Below, in pieces: positions 1-8,870 of a stretch of DNA of 64,000 bases. The position numbers were made by a program, and so were the translations under genes. The DNA is from JBBDWJ01 sp963824095 (GTDB taxonomy: Bacteria; Acidobacteriota; Terriglobia; Bryobacterales; UBA6623). The notes beneath the pieces were generated by a model. That model saw only the letters and a program-made list of their open reading frames with translations, was not told where the DNA came from and searched no databases. The DNA lies in assembly GCA_963824095.1 (NCBI GenBank), contig CAWGNS010000009.1, positions 1 through 64,000 on the forward strand, given 5' to 3'. Each line of letters begins with the position of its first letter. The first letter of the stretch is position 1.

Positions 1-35
1 AGGCTAAAGGATTCGTCTAGCCGCTACCTGGCTCT

Positions 36-1219
36 CTAATCGCAAGGGGCTGCTCCCCTTCGTTCGCCAAACAACTGCCGCAGCTCGTTCAAATGCGGAG
101 CCAGCCAGTCGGCTAGCGCGCGCAGGTCTGCAGCCATTTGGAGACGGAGTTCTTCCTGGCGCTTGGGGTCGGTCGACTTCCAGCCTTGGCGGTACCCCGC
201 CCCTATACGACCCCAGCGCCCTTCGGACGGGGCGAGACACACGAACCCCCCCCAAGCTTCTCCTTGATCGAGTGAAAATCGGGGCGGCTAGTCAGGAAAT
301 CGAAGCGACGTTTGCGCTCACCCCAGCGGTACGAAGCCTTGTCGGCGGCCGTATTGCGAAAATCCAGGCACGCTTCGGCCTTCGCTTTGACAACAAAAAG
401 CATGTAGCTCAAGCACCAGTGCCGGTCGGGGAATACGGGGCAGCAGAAATAGTCCCCTGCGAAGAGGCGGAGCCTATCGAACCGCAACTCTCGAATCAAC
501 TCTGGGATAAGCGCAGTCCAGAAACAGTCTGCGTCAGCCGGGCTCGGCGCGCCGGTTCGGCTGGTAGGCTCGCTAGCCTCGCCGAGACCTTCTCCGGTCC
601 GTCTGAACACGAGGCACCCGTTCTCGAAACATGTGTGGTGATTCCATTCCAGGTGAACCCCTTTGCGAGCGAACTTCTGCAGGTCCGGACCTTCCCAGGG
701 AGCGACAAGAATGATACGTACGATCGAATCGTTGATCTTCTTGAAACCTCTGAGCTGCGCCAACAGAGCGAACTTTTGCGCGCCCTCGGGCAAGCGAAGA
801 GCTTCGGCGTAGCCGAGCGCCTGGGCAATCTGGGGATCGCCGCGGCGTCTCTTGTACTCGATCACCACGGGCCGGCCTTTGTCGTCAATCGCCAAAGTAT
901 CCGCACGTCGTCGACCAGGAAGAGGGACTTCACTGCCCAGCAGAGTCAATCCCGCGAACACTTCTCCAAGCTTCTGCTCGATCGCTTGTTGAATGTGCCG
1001 CTCGGATCTTGTCTCGCTCTGACGCGACACTTCTCCCCCGCAAATCAGTCGAGCAGGGAACTGTCTCCCCTCGCTGCCTTTGAAAGCTGCTATACGGATT
1101 TTTCTCCAATCTGCTGATCTTCCCCCGGAACTTCGCCCGCCGCCCTGGCCATGCCCACGCCGAGAGGAGCGTCGTCGACCGATCGGGCTCGCTATTGCGC
1201 TATTTGGCGCTGTGGCCAA
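36..1219 (-). CDS. NucS/DUF91-like putative nuclease, frameshifted near its C-terminus
   Basis: The N-terminal half carries a PD-(D/E)XK-type core: RADTLAIDDKG followed by VVIEYKR, the usual D...ExK arrangement of NucS/DUF91 and related restriction-like nucleases that act on DNA. The middle and C-terminal parts are not recognised. The reading frame changes at a run of eight C at 246-253: upstream of it the frame reads IKEKLGGG, and after a one-base shift it continues as CLAPSEGRWGRIGAGYRQG and ends at 36. That is either a sequencing error in the homopolymer or a real frameshift. The start is unresolved: the ATG at 1219 overlaps the preceding gene by 20 nt but gives a low-complexity first 45 residues; GTG at 1030 is an alternative. 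It is the last gene of a tightly packed leftward run. The nuclease fold is inferred from motifs only. Confidence 0.55.
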
Positions 1220-1994
1220 AACGGGCAGCCTTCAGCTCGGCCCTCGATACCTTCGGCTCGGACACGCTCAGAACGGGCCGCGAGCGCGCGAGGAACCACG
1301 ACGGCGCGGCTCCGCAGTCGAGCCGACGCTCGAAGAGCTCGCGCGGCACCTGTGAGTGAGCGTACGCGGCGAACGAGTCGTTCCAATGAGCCTCGTCGCG
1401 AAACGGCTCCCCGGCGTCTGCGATGCCGCGGTCGCCTAGGAACCCGAGGTAGACGAGTATGGTCGGGACGCCCAGGCTGGCGAGCTTCCAGGCGAACGCC
1501 ACGCGATTGGAGAGCTGGAAGTGCGAGTCGCGCCTGATCGCGGTCGCCCCCGCGACAAGACGAAGCGCCGCGCACGCCTCGTCTATCGCGCCTCCGATTC
1601 GCTCGTGATTCGCCCGGCTATTGTCTGAGGCGTCCGCCCTCAGGCCCTTGCCGGAACGCACGAGCTCCGGCACGTTGGCCTTGGCTTCTACAAGGATCAA
1701 ACCGGGCGTTTCTTCGATGTCACAGGAGAACGCGATGTCCCAGTTGGGCGTATTCGCGCCTCTCTCGTGCACGAGCCACCATCGGCGAAGCAGAGGCCAT
1801 ACTTCGCTCTCCGGCATCGCTTCGGGGCCGAACGTCTTGAGCTCCGCCTCCTTCGGCGCGTCGTAGCCCTTGGGTGTCCATATGGAACTCGGAGTAAGGC
1901 GCGCCTCGACCGGAGAAACGAGCCGCAACAGCTCCTCACAGAACTCGGGCCTGCTCGTCCAGTCCAAGACGTGCTTGCGGCTTCCTCGAAACAT
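1200..1994 (-). CDS. Hypothetical protein with nuclease-like D...ExK motif
   Basis: A 264-residue protein with no family I can name. Around residues 85-105 it has NWDIAFSCDI followed by GLILVEAKAN, which has the spacing and hydrophobic context of the D and ExK strands of PD-(D/E)XK nucleases. No signal peptide or membrane segment is visible, so it is probably cytoplasmic. Its start lies 4 nt downstream of the stop of the membrane-protein gene at 1999-2478, and its end overlaps the first codons of the next frame at 1219, so the genes are very likely co-transcribed. Two nuclease-like proteins side by side next to CRISPR-Cas suggest a defence role, but this is inference from context. It could equally be a catalytically dead relative. 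Confidence 0.6.
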   Translation of the reverse strand: MFRGSRKHVLDWTSRPEFCEELLRLVSPVEARLTPSSIWTPKGYDAPKEAELKTFGPEAMPESEVWPLLRRWWLVHERGANTPNWDIAFSCDIEETPGLILVEAKANVPELVRSGKGLRADASDNSRANHERIGGAIDEACAALRLVAGATAIRRDSHFQLSNRVAFAWKLASLGVPTILVYLGFLGDRGIADAGEPFRDEAHWNDSFAAYAHSQVPRELFERRLDCGAAPSWFLARSRPVLSVSEPKVSRAELKAARFGHSAK

Positions 1995-1998
1995 GCGT

Positions 1999-2478
1999 CT
2001 AGGTTGCGAACAGCACGATCGCGACGCCGGCGACGGCGGCGACGAGTCCCACGAAGTACACCTTGCCCCAAGGCCAAAAGTCGGTCGGATGGTTCAGCTT
2101 CCGTCCCTCAAGGTAGACGCCCTCGGTCTCGTAGCCGAGGGCCTCGTTGCACCTGCGCACGGTTCCCGCGACCTCTCTACGACGCCTGAAATTGTTGTAC
2201 AGCAGCACGCCGGCGACTGACGCGAGCACGAGGTCGACGACCATCACGCCGATTCTCGCAGCTTCGCCGGCTAGGTCTTTCTGGTGCGTAGCGAGCCAGG
2301 CCGTGAGCGCGAGCTGCACGCTGACATACCCGGAGAAGGCGCGAAGGTCTATCGTCGTCAGCCGGTAGAGGTGCTCAGTCTGGTTCTCGAAGCGGCACTT
2401 GAGAGCCTCGAACTCGTGTCCTCGAAATATCTCGGGCGCTTTCGGTTGGGTCAGTTCGCGCGCGTGATCGTCTTCCAT
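1999..2478 (-). CDS. Small membrane protein, about three transmembrane segments
   Basis: I start the gene at ATG 2478 (MEDDHAREL), because the longer frame upstream overlaps the neighbouring gene and is basic, low-quality sequence. The 159-residue product has a charged N-terminus of about 45 residues, then hydrophobic stretches around residues 55-70 (YVSVQLALTAWLA), 80-105 (GVMVVDLVLASVAGVLL) and 140-158 (VYFVGLVAAVAGVAIVLF). No catalytic motif is seen. It lies 26 nt after the gene ending at 2505 and 4 nt before the gene starting at 1994. A small membrane protein packed between nuclease-like genes is a layout seen in defence operons, where such proteins act as membrane effectors; here that role is inferred only. 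Confidence 0.6.
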   Translation of the reverse strand: MEDDHARELTQPKAPEIFRGHEFEALKCRFENQTEHLYRLTTIDLRAFSGYVSVQLALTAWLATHQKDLAGEAARIGVMVVDLVLASVAGVLLYNNFRRRREVAGTVRRCNEALGYETEGVYLEGRKLNHPTDFWPWGKVYFVGLVAAVAGVAIVLFAT

Positions 2479-2504
2479 CGGGTAAGATTCTAGCGCAGAC
2501 TCGA

Positions 2505-2954
2505 CTAGTTTGCGTCCCAGCCGAGCAGCTTCCGCAGCTCGTGCTTGAGCGCCTGCTCGCGCGGCGACTTCCCGTTGCTGCCCAGCCACTCTCGAAGGCG
2601 CGACACGTCGACCTCGTGGCGCGCCTCGACCGACCTGACGGCAACGGTGACGCGGGCCGCCGTACCCGGTCGGACATCGTCGCAAAACGGCGTACCCAAA
2701 CCCCACGGGAGATCTTCGACATCGCACCGTTCATATTCCAAATTGATTCGCTCGCGGCGGCCCGCCAGAATGGCGAAGATTCGGACCACTGATAGGGCAA
2801 CCTCGGCGCACAGTGCGGCATCTCGAAACGTCGCGGTACGTTTGTGCTGAACTTCATTGGCCAAATCGAAAGCAGCCGTTGCGTGCCTTCGCGCGTTGGC
2901 GCCGTCTGACGCCAAATGGGGCGAGGTCGCGTGGAACGAGATCATCCGCGCCAT
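2505..2954 (-). CDS. Hypothetical protein, first gene of the leftward run
   Basis: A 149-residue frame with no recognised domain. The C-terminal two thirds look coding: an alternating charged and hydrophobic segment VRIFAILAGRRERINLEYE, then VRSVEARHEVDVSRLREWL and a helical tail ending LRKLLGWDAN. The first 30-40 residues overlap the TIR-domain remnant on the other strand and may not be translated, so the true start is uncertain. The gene is followed after 26 nt by the small membrane protein and appears to head the operon that includes the two nuclease-like genes. Confidence 0.45.
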   Translation of the reverse strand: MARMISFHATSPHLASDGANARRHATAAFDLANEVQHKRTATFRDAALCAEVALSVVRIFAILAGRRERINLEYERCDVEDLPWGLGTPFCDDVRPGTAARVTVAVRSVEARHEVDVSRLREWLGSNGKSPREQALKHELRKLLGWDAN

Positions 2955-3249
2955 CTATGCCTATGACAGGTTGTTACTCGTCTGCTCTCGCCATTCGTTG
3001 GAGAGTGGTCCCGTCCTCAGGGAGATCGAGCGCGCTCTCGTCCGAGAGGACCGTGAGAAGAGGGACGTGCTCTTCCCCGTTATGATCGACAGATTCCTCT
3101 TCGACGGCTGGACTCACCCGAGAAGGGACGACGTACTTGCGAAGGTCGTAGGTGACTTTTGCGGATGTGCGCAAGACGATAAGGAGTCCCAGGCAAGCCT
3201 CGAAAAGCTGCTGAGTGCCTTGCGCACGTACAAAAAACATGTCCCGTAA
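2857..3249 (+). pseudogene. C-terminal half of a TIR-domain protein
   Basis: From about 2935 the frame reads NEIIRAIYAYDRLLLVCS, then SLESGPVLREIERAL, DVLFPVMID and finally VVGDFCGCAQDDKESQASL, ending in a short helix. This order matches the second half of TIR_2-type TIR domains, including the DRLLLVLS strand, the S-x-W/x-V-x-x-E-I helix and the DFxxWxDxxxY region. The first half, with the catalytic-glutamate strand order and the N-terminal beta strand, is missing. The first 25 residues (MAKSKAAVACLRALAPSDAK) do not look like TIR. TIR domains hydrolyse NAD+ or make nucleotide signals in antiphage systems; this copy should be inactive. It faces the opposite way to its neighbours, so it is a separate relic. 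Confidence 0.55.
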
Positions 3250-3616
3250 GATCGGGCAAGGCACACCTCCGATTGCCGGCTGGTTACGGCCATCGTAAAC
3301 TTTTCCGTGGACGACCGACTTCGACGCGCGCTCGCCAAGCTCGACCCCTGGACACGCAAGAGGCTCGCTCTGGTCGAGTACAGTCCAGGCGTAGGACGGA
3401 CCCAGGGCAATGCTCCGGTTCTCACTGATTTCTCCGACTGGACTGCGGTCGTCGTAAACTCGCCGTGCCAATGTACCAGGGTGATTGGGAAGGGTTGATA
3501 GAGAGCATCCGATCCTGTTCCAGGCGGGCCGTCGGGAATTTCTGTCGCAAAAACAAACGCAGGCGGAACCGGGTAGCTCTGAGCTCTGGTGCTCCGAGCG
3601 TCCCAGCGGAATGCTA
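3250..3616. other. Intergenic stretch without a recognisable gene
   Basis: Between the TIR remnant and the resolvase remnant I see no coding pattern on either strand, no hairpin with a T-run and no repeat. The short open frames here have no recognisable product. The segment probably marks old junctions between the defence cluster and the CRISPR-bearing block. Confidence 0.4.
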
Positions 3617-3806
3617 CAAGCTTTTGGAACGCTCCTGAAGGGTCCGTATCACCGTGCCGAGCCCCAGGTCCATTCGCTCGGCGATCTTGCGTAGCTAGCC
3701 CCTGGTGCCTTAGCTTAACGACCTGTTCCCGGTCAAATATCTTCCTGAGGCGGTGGGGCGGAAGATTCTTCCCCGATTCGGCTATACATCTCAAGCCAAC
3801 TAACAA
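3617..3806 (-). pseudogene. Remnant of a serine recombinase C-terminus
   Basis: Reading leftward, the segment encodes SGKNLPPHRLRKIFDREQVV and KLRHQG, then after a small deletion with frame change LRKIAERMDLGLGTVIRTL and QERSKS. This matches, motif for motif, residues about 157-210 of the intact recombinase at 17223-17966 (SGKNLPPHRPKKIFDREEVV, LRQIAESLNLGLGTVTRAL). It is the helix-turn-helix DNA-binding tail of a resolvase/invertase; the catalytic domain is absent. The alignment with the right-hand copy spans roughly 3617-3785. Both lie in the same orientation on either side of the CRISPR-Cas locus. Confidence 0.7.
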
Positions 3807-3921
3807 ATCCCGGCGTGTCGATGCGACCTATTTTCGGGTGAAGGGCCGCTGGCGTTACCTCTATCGGGCTATCGGTTCCACGGGCGCCACGATTGGCTTC
3901 TTGTCTAGGCGTTGCGCGATG

Positions 3922-6693
3922 CCGCGAATGGGGCCGCGGTCCATCAACTGCGGAATCGCCCGCTTGAGCGCTCCGCGTAGCCGAGGCATCTCCCAGCTTC
4001 AATGGGGCCGCGGTCCATCGACCGCGGAATCACCGGCGCCCCTGAGTGGATGGTCATCGGTACCTAGCTTCAATGGGGCCGCGGTCCATCGACCGCGGAA
4101 TCGGCAAGTGGTCGGTGATGTGAGGCAGGAAGGTTCCATGCTTCAATGGGGCCGCGGTCCATCGACCGCGGAATCGTGCCCAAACCGCATCGGCCTCGCT
4201 GAGCACATGCGTGCTTCAATGGGGCCGCGGTCCATCGACCGCGGAATCGGTCACAGACCATGTCCGACATATTGCCCCAGCCCAGGCTTCAATGGGGCCG
4301 CGGTCCATCGACCGCGGAATCGTTCACTTCCGCGCCGGCCGGGGAGGGGTGGGTCGAGCTTCAATGGGGCCGCGGTCCATCGACCGCGGAATCGTCGTGC
4401 TACGCCGGTAGGGGCCCCAGATCGCAAACGCTTCAATGGGGCCGCGGTCCATCGACCGCGGAATCTAGCTTGACGGAGTTCTCCTGTCCGGCGTCGAACC
4501 CGCTTCAATGGGGCCGCGGTCCATCGACCGCGGAATCGACGCATTGATCTTGGCGCACACGGAGGGGTGGGTCGAGCTTCAATGGGGCCGCGGTCCATCG
4601 ACCGCGGAATCCTGACCGACCCACCGTATGGGATCAGCCATCCAACGCTTCAATGGGGCCGCGGTCCATCGACCGCGGAATCACCATAAGGCAGTTCACG
4701 CCGCAGCGTCCCAATCTGGCTTCAATGGGGCCGCGGTCCATCGACCGCGGAATCGCGGGTTTCGCAGCCCGATTTGTACGAGCTGCTCTCGCTTCAATGG
4801 GGCCGCGGTCCATCGACCGCGGAATCGCCGCTCGCATCGACAATCCGGTACGGGCCCAGCACGCTTCAATGGGGCCGCGGTCCATCGACCGCGGAATCGC
4901 TGGAGCACGAGCAGCGGCTGCAGCAAGGGGTCACGCTTCAATGGGGCCGCGGTCCATCGACCGCGGAATCAACGGCATTACCATCAACATCGACAAGGCC
5001 CAATTGCTTCAATGGGGCCGCGGTCCATCGACCGCGGAATCCTTCTCGTCGCCACAGGAGTTCTCGGATTGGTGGTCGCTTCAATGGGGCCGCGGTCCAT
5101 CGACCGCGGAATCGTAAAGTCTCCTGGTGCTGAGGCGTTCCAATGATACTGGCTTCAATGGGGCCGCGGTCCATCGACCGCGGAATCGGCTTAAGGTCCA
5201 TCCACCCGCCCCCGGCGTAGAGCGCTTCAATGGGGCCGCGGTCCATCGACCGCGGAATCGCGGCCGCCGCGTATCAATGCTGGGTGACACGATGCTTCAA
5301 TGGGGCCGCGGTCCATCGACCGCGGAATCGATAGGTAGAGTGCGGGCCGGGGGAGGGGCGGGTCGAGCTTCAATGGGGCCGCGGTCCATCGACCGCGGAA
5401 TCAACTACGCCCCTGTGTCGGGCATCCACGTTTACAAGCTTCAATGGGGCCGCGGTCCATCGACCGCGGAATCGCCGCTTCCTGCTCCACCGCTGCCGGT
5501 ATCACTGCGGCTTCAATGGGGCCGCGGTCCATCGACCGCGGAATCTAGGGGGCCTCGCTCACGTCGACGATGAGCTTCCCGGCTTCAATGGGGCCGCGGT
5601 CCATCGACCGCGGAATCACTACCAGACGATGGGCGTGCCGATCCCCTTGTTCTAGCTTCAATGGGGCCGCGGTCCATCGACCGCGGAATCCTGATGATCC
5701 AACTGCTGCGGGACTTCCCCGTGCTCGCTTCAATGGGGCCGCGGTCCATCGACCGCGGAATCCCTCTCGCTGAAAACCGGCGTGCGGATGAACCCTTCGC
5801 TTCAATGGGGCCGCGGTCCATCGACCGCGGAATCCGGCGGCATTCAGGGCCTCCCTGCACCTCGCGCAAGGCTTCAATGGGGCCGCGGTCCATCGACCGC
5901 GGAATCGGGTATAGTCGTGGTCCAGATTTTCACATCGTCAAGCTTCAATGGGGCCGCGGTCCATCGACCGCGGAATCGCGGTAGGAGAGCCCGGACCGTG
6001 TTGCTACTGCCATGGCTTCAATGGGGCCGCGGTCCATCGACCGCGGAATCGGCGTGGGCGCAGGACGCCAGCGCTTCGCAGTCACAGGCTTCAATGGGGC
6101 CGCGGTCCATCGACCGCGGAATCAGCGGCGGAAACTGCGATGGGCTCTGGGTAGCCTCGCTTCAATGGGGCCGCGGTCCATCGACCGCGGAATCGAAGCC
6201 GGTCATCCAGGTAGCTCCTGTACAGCTCAGCTTCAATGGGGCCGCGGTCCATCGACCGCGGAATCGACGGGGCCTTCCCGGACTTGGCTGCCATGGGGTG
6301 GCTTCAATGGGGCCGCGGTCCATCGACCGCGGAATCGAATCGCGTCAACCTGCTGCGTAAGATCAGCGTCCAGCTTCAATGGGGCCGCGGTCCATCGACC
6401 GCGGAATCGGCCGAGCTGCGGGAGTTTTTGGACGGTCAACGTCTGCTTCAATGGGGCCGCGGTCCATCGACCGCGGAATCAACCTGATAGTCCGCATCCT
6501 GCTTCTGGTCAGCCTTGCTTCAATGGGGCCGCGGTCCATCGACCGCGGAATCCGGACTGGCCATGACACGACGCTCGCGCTTCAATGGGGCCGCGGTCCA
6601 TCGACCGCGGAATCGCGACGCATCGAGCCATCGGCATACGCAATCGACCGACATTCAGCTTCAATGGGGCCGCGGTCCATCGACCGCGGAATC
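3922..6693 (-). CRISPR. CRISPR array, 39 repeats of 36 bp and 38 spacers, type I-G
   Basis: Thirty-eight copies of a 36-bp repeat read alike from 3996 to 6693, plus one degenerate copy at 3922-3957 with changes in its first five bases and in the right arm of the stem. Each repeat holds a perfect 8-bp stem, CCGCGGTC and GACCGCGG, around the loop CATC. On the minus strand the repeat ends in ATTGAAGC, the usual form of a crRNA 5' handle, which fits transcription leftward from a leader at 6694-6875 and puts the degenerate, oldest repeat at the far left. Spacers are mostly 34-38 nt; exceptions are 26 nt (6553-6578) and 43 nt (6615-6657), adjacent to each other near the leader. Three spacers share the same crRNA-seed end. 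The cas genes lie immediately to the right in the same orientation. Small open frames within the array are repeat artefacts. Confidence 0.98.
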
Positions 6694-6875
6694 GGCCCAC
6701 ACTCTAACTATTCTGATATCAAAGACCTGTGAAGACATCCGCGAGCGCCGGGCACGGCCGAATCCAGCCACTTTGCTCCTCGGTGTCTCGGCGGCGGAAC
6801 AGCCTTCTATTCATGGGACTTCTACTTCCGCGAGCGGTCCTTGCGATTCCCGCACCGCCTCGCCGCTCGCACCTC
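6694..6875 (-). promoter_or_regulatory. CRISPR leader
   Basis: The 182 bp between the last full repeat and the stop codon of cas4-cas1 hold no gene. The 40 bp next to the array (6694-6735) are AT-richer than the surroundings, as expected for a leader-repeat junction where new spacers are inserted and from which the array is transcribed. I cannot pick out a convincing -35/-10 pair. Leader identity follows from the repeat orientation, the intact repeats on this side and the degenerate repeat at the other end. Confidence 0.7.
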
Positions 6876-8657
6876 CTAACGCGTCACAAACACGGGGTAC
6901 TCACCCAGTTCTCCCTCCAACGACTTCGCGAGCAACCGAGCCTGAATCTCCAACAAACGCCGATAGCTGACCCGATAGTCGAACAGCGGGTGCGTCACCA
7001 ACGTGTCCATCCGCAGCTCATAAGCTCGGAAGAACCCTCGACGCCCGGCCGCTGTCAGGGAAACCGCCTCCCCCGCAAGCACGAAATCCTTCTCCGACAC
7101 CATCCGTGTGTTCACAGCGCTCAAAACCGCCGAATCCGCAATCAGCGGACGCAAAGGCTCCATCAGATCGAGCGCCAGCGCCGGACGCCCATGCCGCGGC
7201 TGGTGATAAAAGCCAATCATCGGATCAAACCCCACCGCATAGCAAGCGACCGTCAGGTCCTTCGCCAGCAAACTATACGCCAGCGACAACAGCGCATTCA
7301 CCGCGTCCCGCGGCGGACGCCGATTCCGCGACTGGAAATCAAACGCCAACGCCGGCTCGCCGTCCCATTCCCCATCCCGCTTGAGCATGCCCGCAAACCG
7401 CCCAAAATAAATGCTCGCCGCCGCGCCCTCGATTCCCAGCAGCTGCTCCAGCGACGCCGCCCCCTCGGCCCGTGCCACCAGCCGTTTCAACTCCCGCAGA
7501 TCCACCTTACGCGGCTCGATATGATTCCGCAAAAGCATCGTCCGCTGGTTGCGAATCTTTCCCGCCACCAGCTTCCGCGCCAGCCGCAAGCAAAACCAAG
7601 CCTCGTCCGCCAGCCGGAACTGCGACTTTCGTAGAAACACATTCTTCGTATTCAGCCCCGTTGTGACCCCATAAAACCAGCCGCCCTGCGAAAAATAACA
7701 AATTGGAGTCTCCCGCTGACAAAGCTCCTGGACCGCCTGCGTGCTCATCTGAATATTCCCCATCAGGTTCACCTGGCAAATCTCGCCAATGCGCACGTCC
7801 TGGACAACCTTGTCCTTCTCCTTGATCCGCAGTACGCCGCCGCTCTTGCCCACCCGCAGGCCCTGCGAGTTCAAATACAGCGGACGCAAATCCACCCGCG
7901 CCGCCACCAGCAGCCGCGTCTCCCGCCTCGGCTCCTTCTTGGGGACCTCCCCGCGCCCGTCGTCAAATAACCCAAGCTGCACGGCCTCGCCAGCGTCCGA
8001 GTCCGATTGCAGCCGCGACACCTCGTCCGGCATGCAGATCCCAACCAGTGAGCAGCCCGGACACTTCGGCGAATCCACCAGCGGCGGAGGAATCCGCGCC
8101 GCCGCGGCCGTTCGCCAGGCTTCCTCGATCGCCGCCTCCGCTTCCGTAATCACCTCATCGCCGAACACGACGCGCACCCGCTGCCGTGTCTTTTGATAAA
8201 AGACCACCCCCTCATCGCAGCGATAGCCATTCGCGCGTAGCACCAGCGCCTGCACCGCAAGCTGCACACGGTCGGCCAGCCAAGCTTCGACGCCTTCCTC
8301 GCCCGCCATCGGACGCCCGCGCTTATAGTCCACCGGCGTCGCCCGGCCCTCGGCAAACTCGGCTAGATCCAGCTTCGCAATCACGCGATGCTCGTCCGAG
8401 GATAGCGTCATCGAGCGGACCACAACCGGCTCTTCACCCTCTTCCCCCGGCTTCGGCGCCGATTTCCCTTCCTGATCCACCCGTTTGTGCTGCGCTTCCC
8501 CCTCAGCCGTATGCTCGTTGTGGACAAACACGCCCTCCACTTGCTCGAAGTAGAAAAGCCTCGGGCAATAGACGAACTCATTGATCATCCGGGCCGGCAG
8601 ATAGTCGGGAAGCGTTTGGCGAGTTTGGTCCGGAATGGAGGAAAGTTGCGCGCCCAT
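6876..8657 (-). CDS. cas4-cas1: Cas4-Cas1 fusion, spacer acquisition
   Basis: I place the start at ATG 8657 (MGAQLSSIPD); the frame continues upstream but into a repeat-like intergenic sequence. The 593-residue protein begins with a Cas4 RecB-type nuclease: VYCPRLFYFE near residue 31, VDYKRGRP near 107, and the cysteine cluster CPGCSLVGIC near 197-206, which with the first Cys would hold a 4Fe-4S cluster. From about residue 245 follows Cas1 (LYLNSQGLRVGKSGGVLRIK, NIQMSTQAVQELC), including the metal-ligand region GFYHQPRHGRPALALDLMEP near 485-503. Cas1 integrates new spacers with Cas2; Cas4 trims prespacers and selects the PAM. A fused Cas4-Cas1 is typical of type I-G. It is the last gene before the leader and is separated from cas2 by 213 nt. 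Confidence 0.95.
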   Translation of the reverse strand: MGAQLSSIPDQTRQTLPDYLPARMINEFVYCPRLFYFEQVEGVFVHNEHTAEGEAQHKRVDQEGKSAPKPGEEGEEPVVVRSMTLSSDEHRVIAKLDLAEFAEGRATPVDYKRGRPMAGEEGVEAWLADRVQLAVQALVLRANGYRCDEGVVFYQKTRQRVRVVFGDEVITEAEAAIEEAWRTAAAARIPPPLVDSPKCPGCSLVGICMPDEVSRLQSDSDAGEAVQLGLFDDGRGEVPKKEPRRETRLLVAARVDLRPLYLNSQGLRVGKSGGVLRIKEKDKVVQDVRIGEICQVNLMGNIQMSTQAVQELCQRETPICYFSQGGWFYGVTTGLNTKNVFLRKSQFRLADEAWFCLRLARKLVAGKIRNQRTMLLRNHIEPRKVDLRELKRLVARAEGAASLEQLLGIEGAAASIYFGRFAGMLKRDGEWDGEPALAFDFQSRNRRPPRDAVNALLSLAYSLLAKDLTVACYAVGFDPMIGFYHQPRHGRPALALDLMEPLRPLIADSAVLSAVNTRMVSEKDFVLAGEAVSLTAAGRRGFFRAYELRMDTLVTHPLFDYRVSYRRLLEIQARLLAKSLEGELGEYPVFVTR

Positions 8658-8870
8658 GAAGTCCCCGCAAGTAGGATAGGCGCTCCCGCGCCCCAGGGTT
8701 GGGTAGGCGCTCCCGCCTGCCCACAAGACACAAACTACCAGCAAACGACGGCCAGGCCGATCAGAAATAGACCGTACTTAGGCCAACTGCTTACCCGTGG
8801 CACAGTCCAGCCGGCTCTGCACCCAAGATCGGGAATGGGATCAACCGATGAACCGATCAACGGATCAACG
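8658..8870. repeat. Repeat-bearing gap inside the cas operon
   Basis: Between cas2 and cas4-cas1, where the other cas genes are separated by at most 10 nt, there are 213 nt without a gene. The segment holds two copies of TAGGCGCTCCCGC about 27 bp apart (around 8678-8720) and a tandem GATCAACCG/GATCAACG motif at about 8838-8870. The latter resembles, in inverse orientation, a tandem GGTTGATC motif near 18660. These look like small intergenic repeats rather than regulatory sites. Confidence 0.5.

Noticed and set aside
203..1117. Plus-strand open frame opposite the nuclease-like gene
   Set aside because: The minus strand has the D...ExK motif and operon context; the plus-strand product is featureless.
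4612..4646. Spacer with GACCCACC, as a fourth member of the shared-seed set
   Set aside because: The shared bases are only nine, internal to the spacer rather than at its seed end, so chance is likely.
3589..6732. Many open frames across the CRISPR array on both strands
   Set aside because: Their products are periodic (GPRSIDRGI, NGAAVHRPRN, WGRGPSTAES) and come from the repeat unit; none is a protein.
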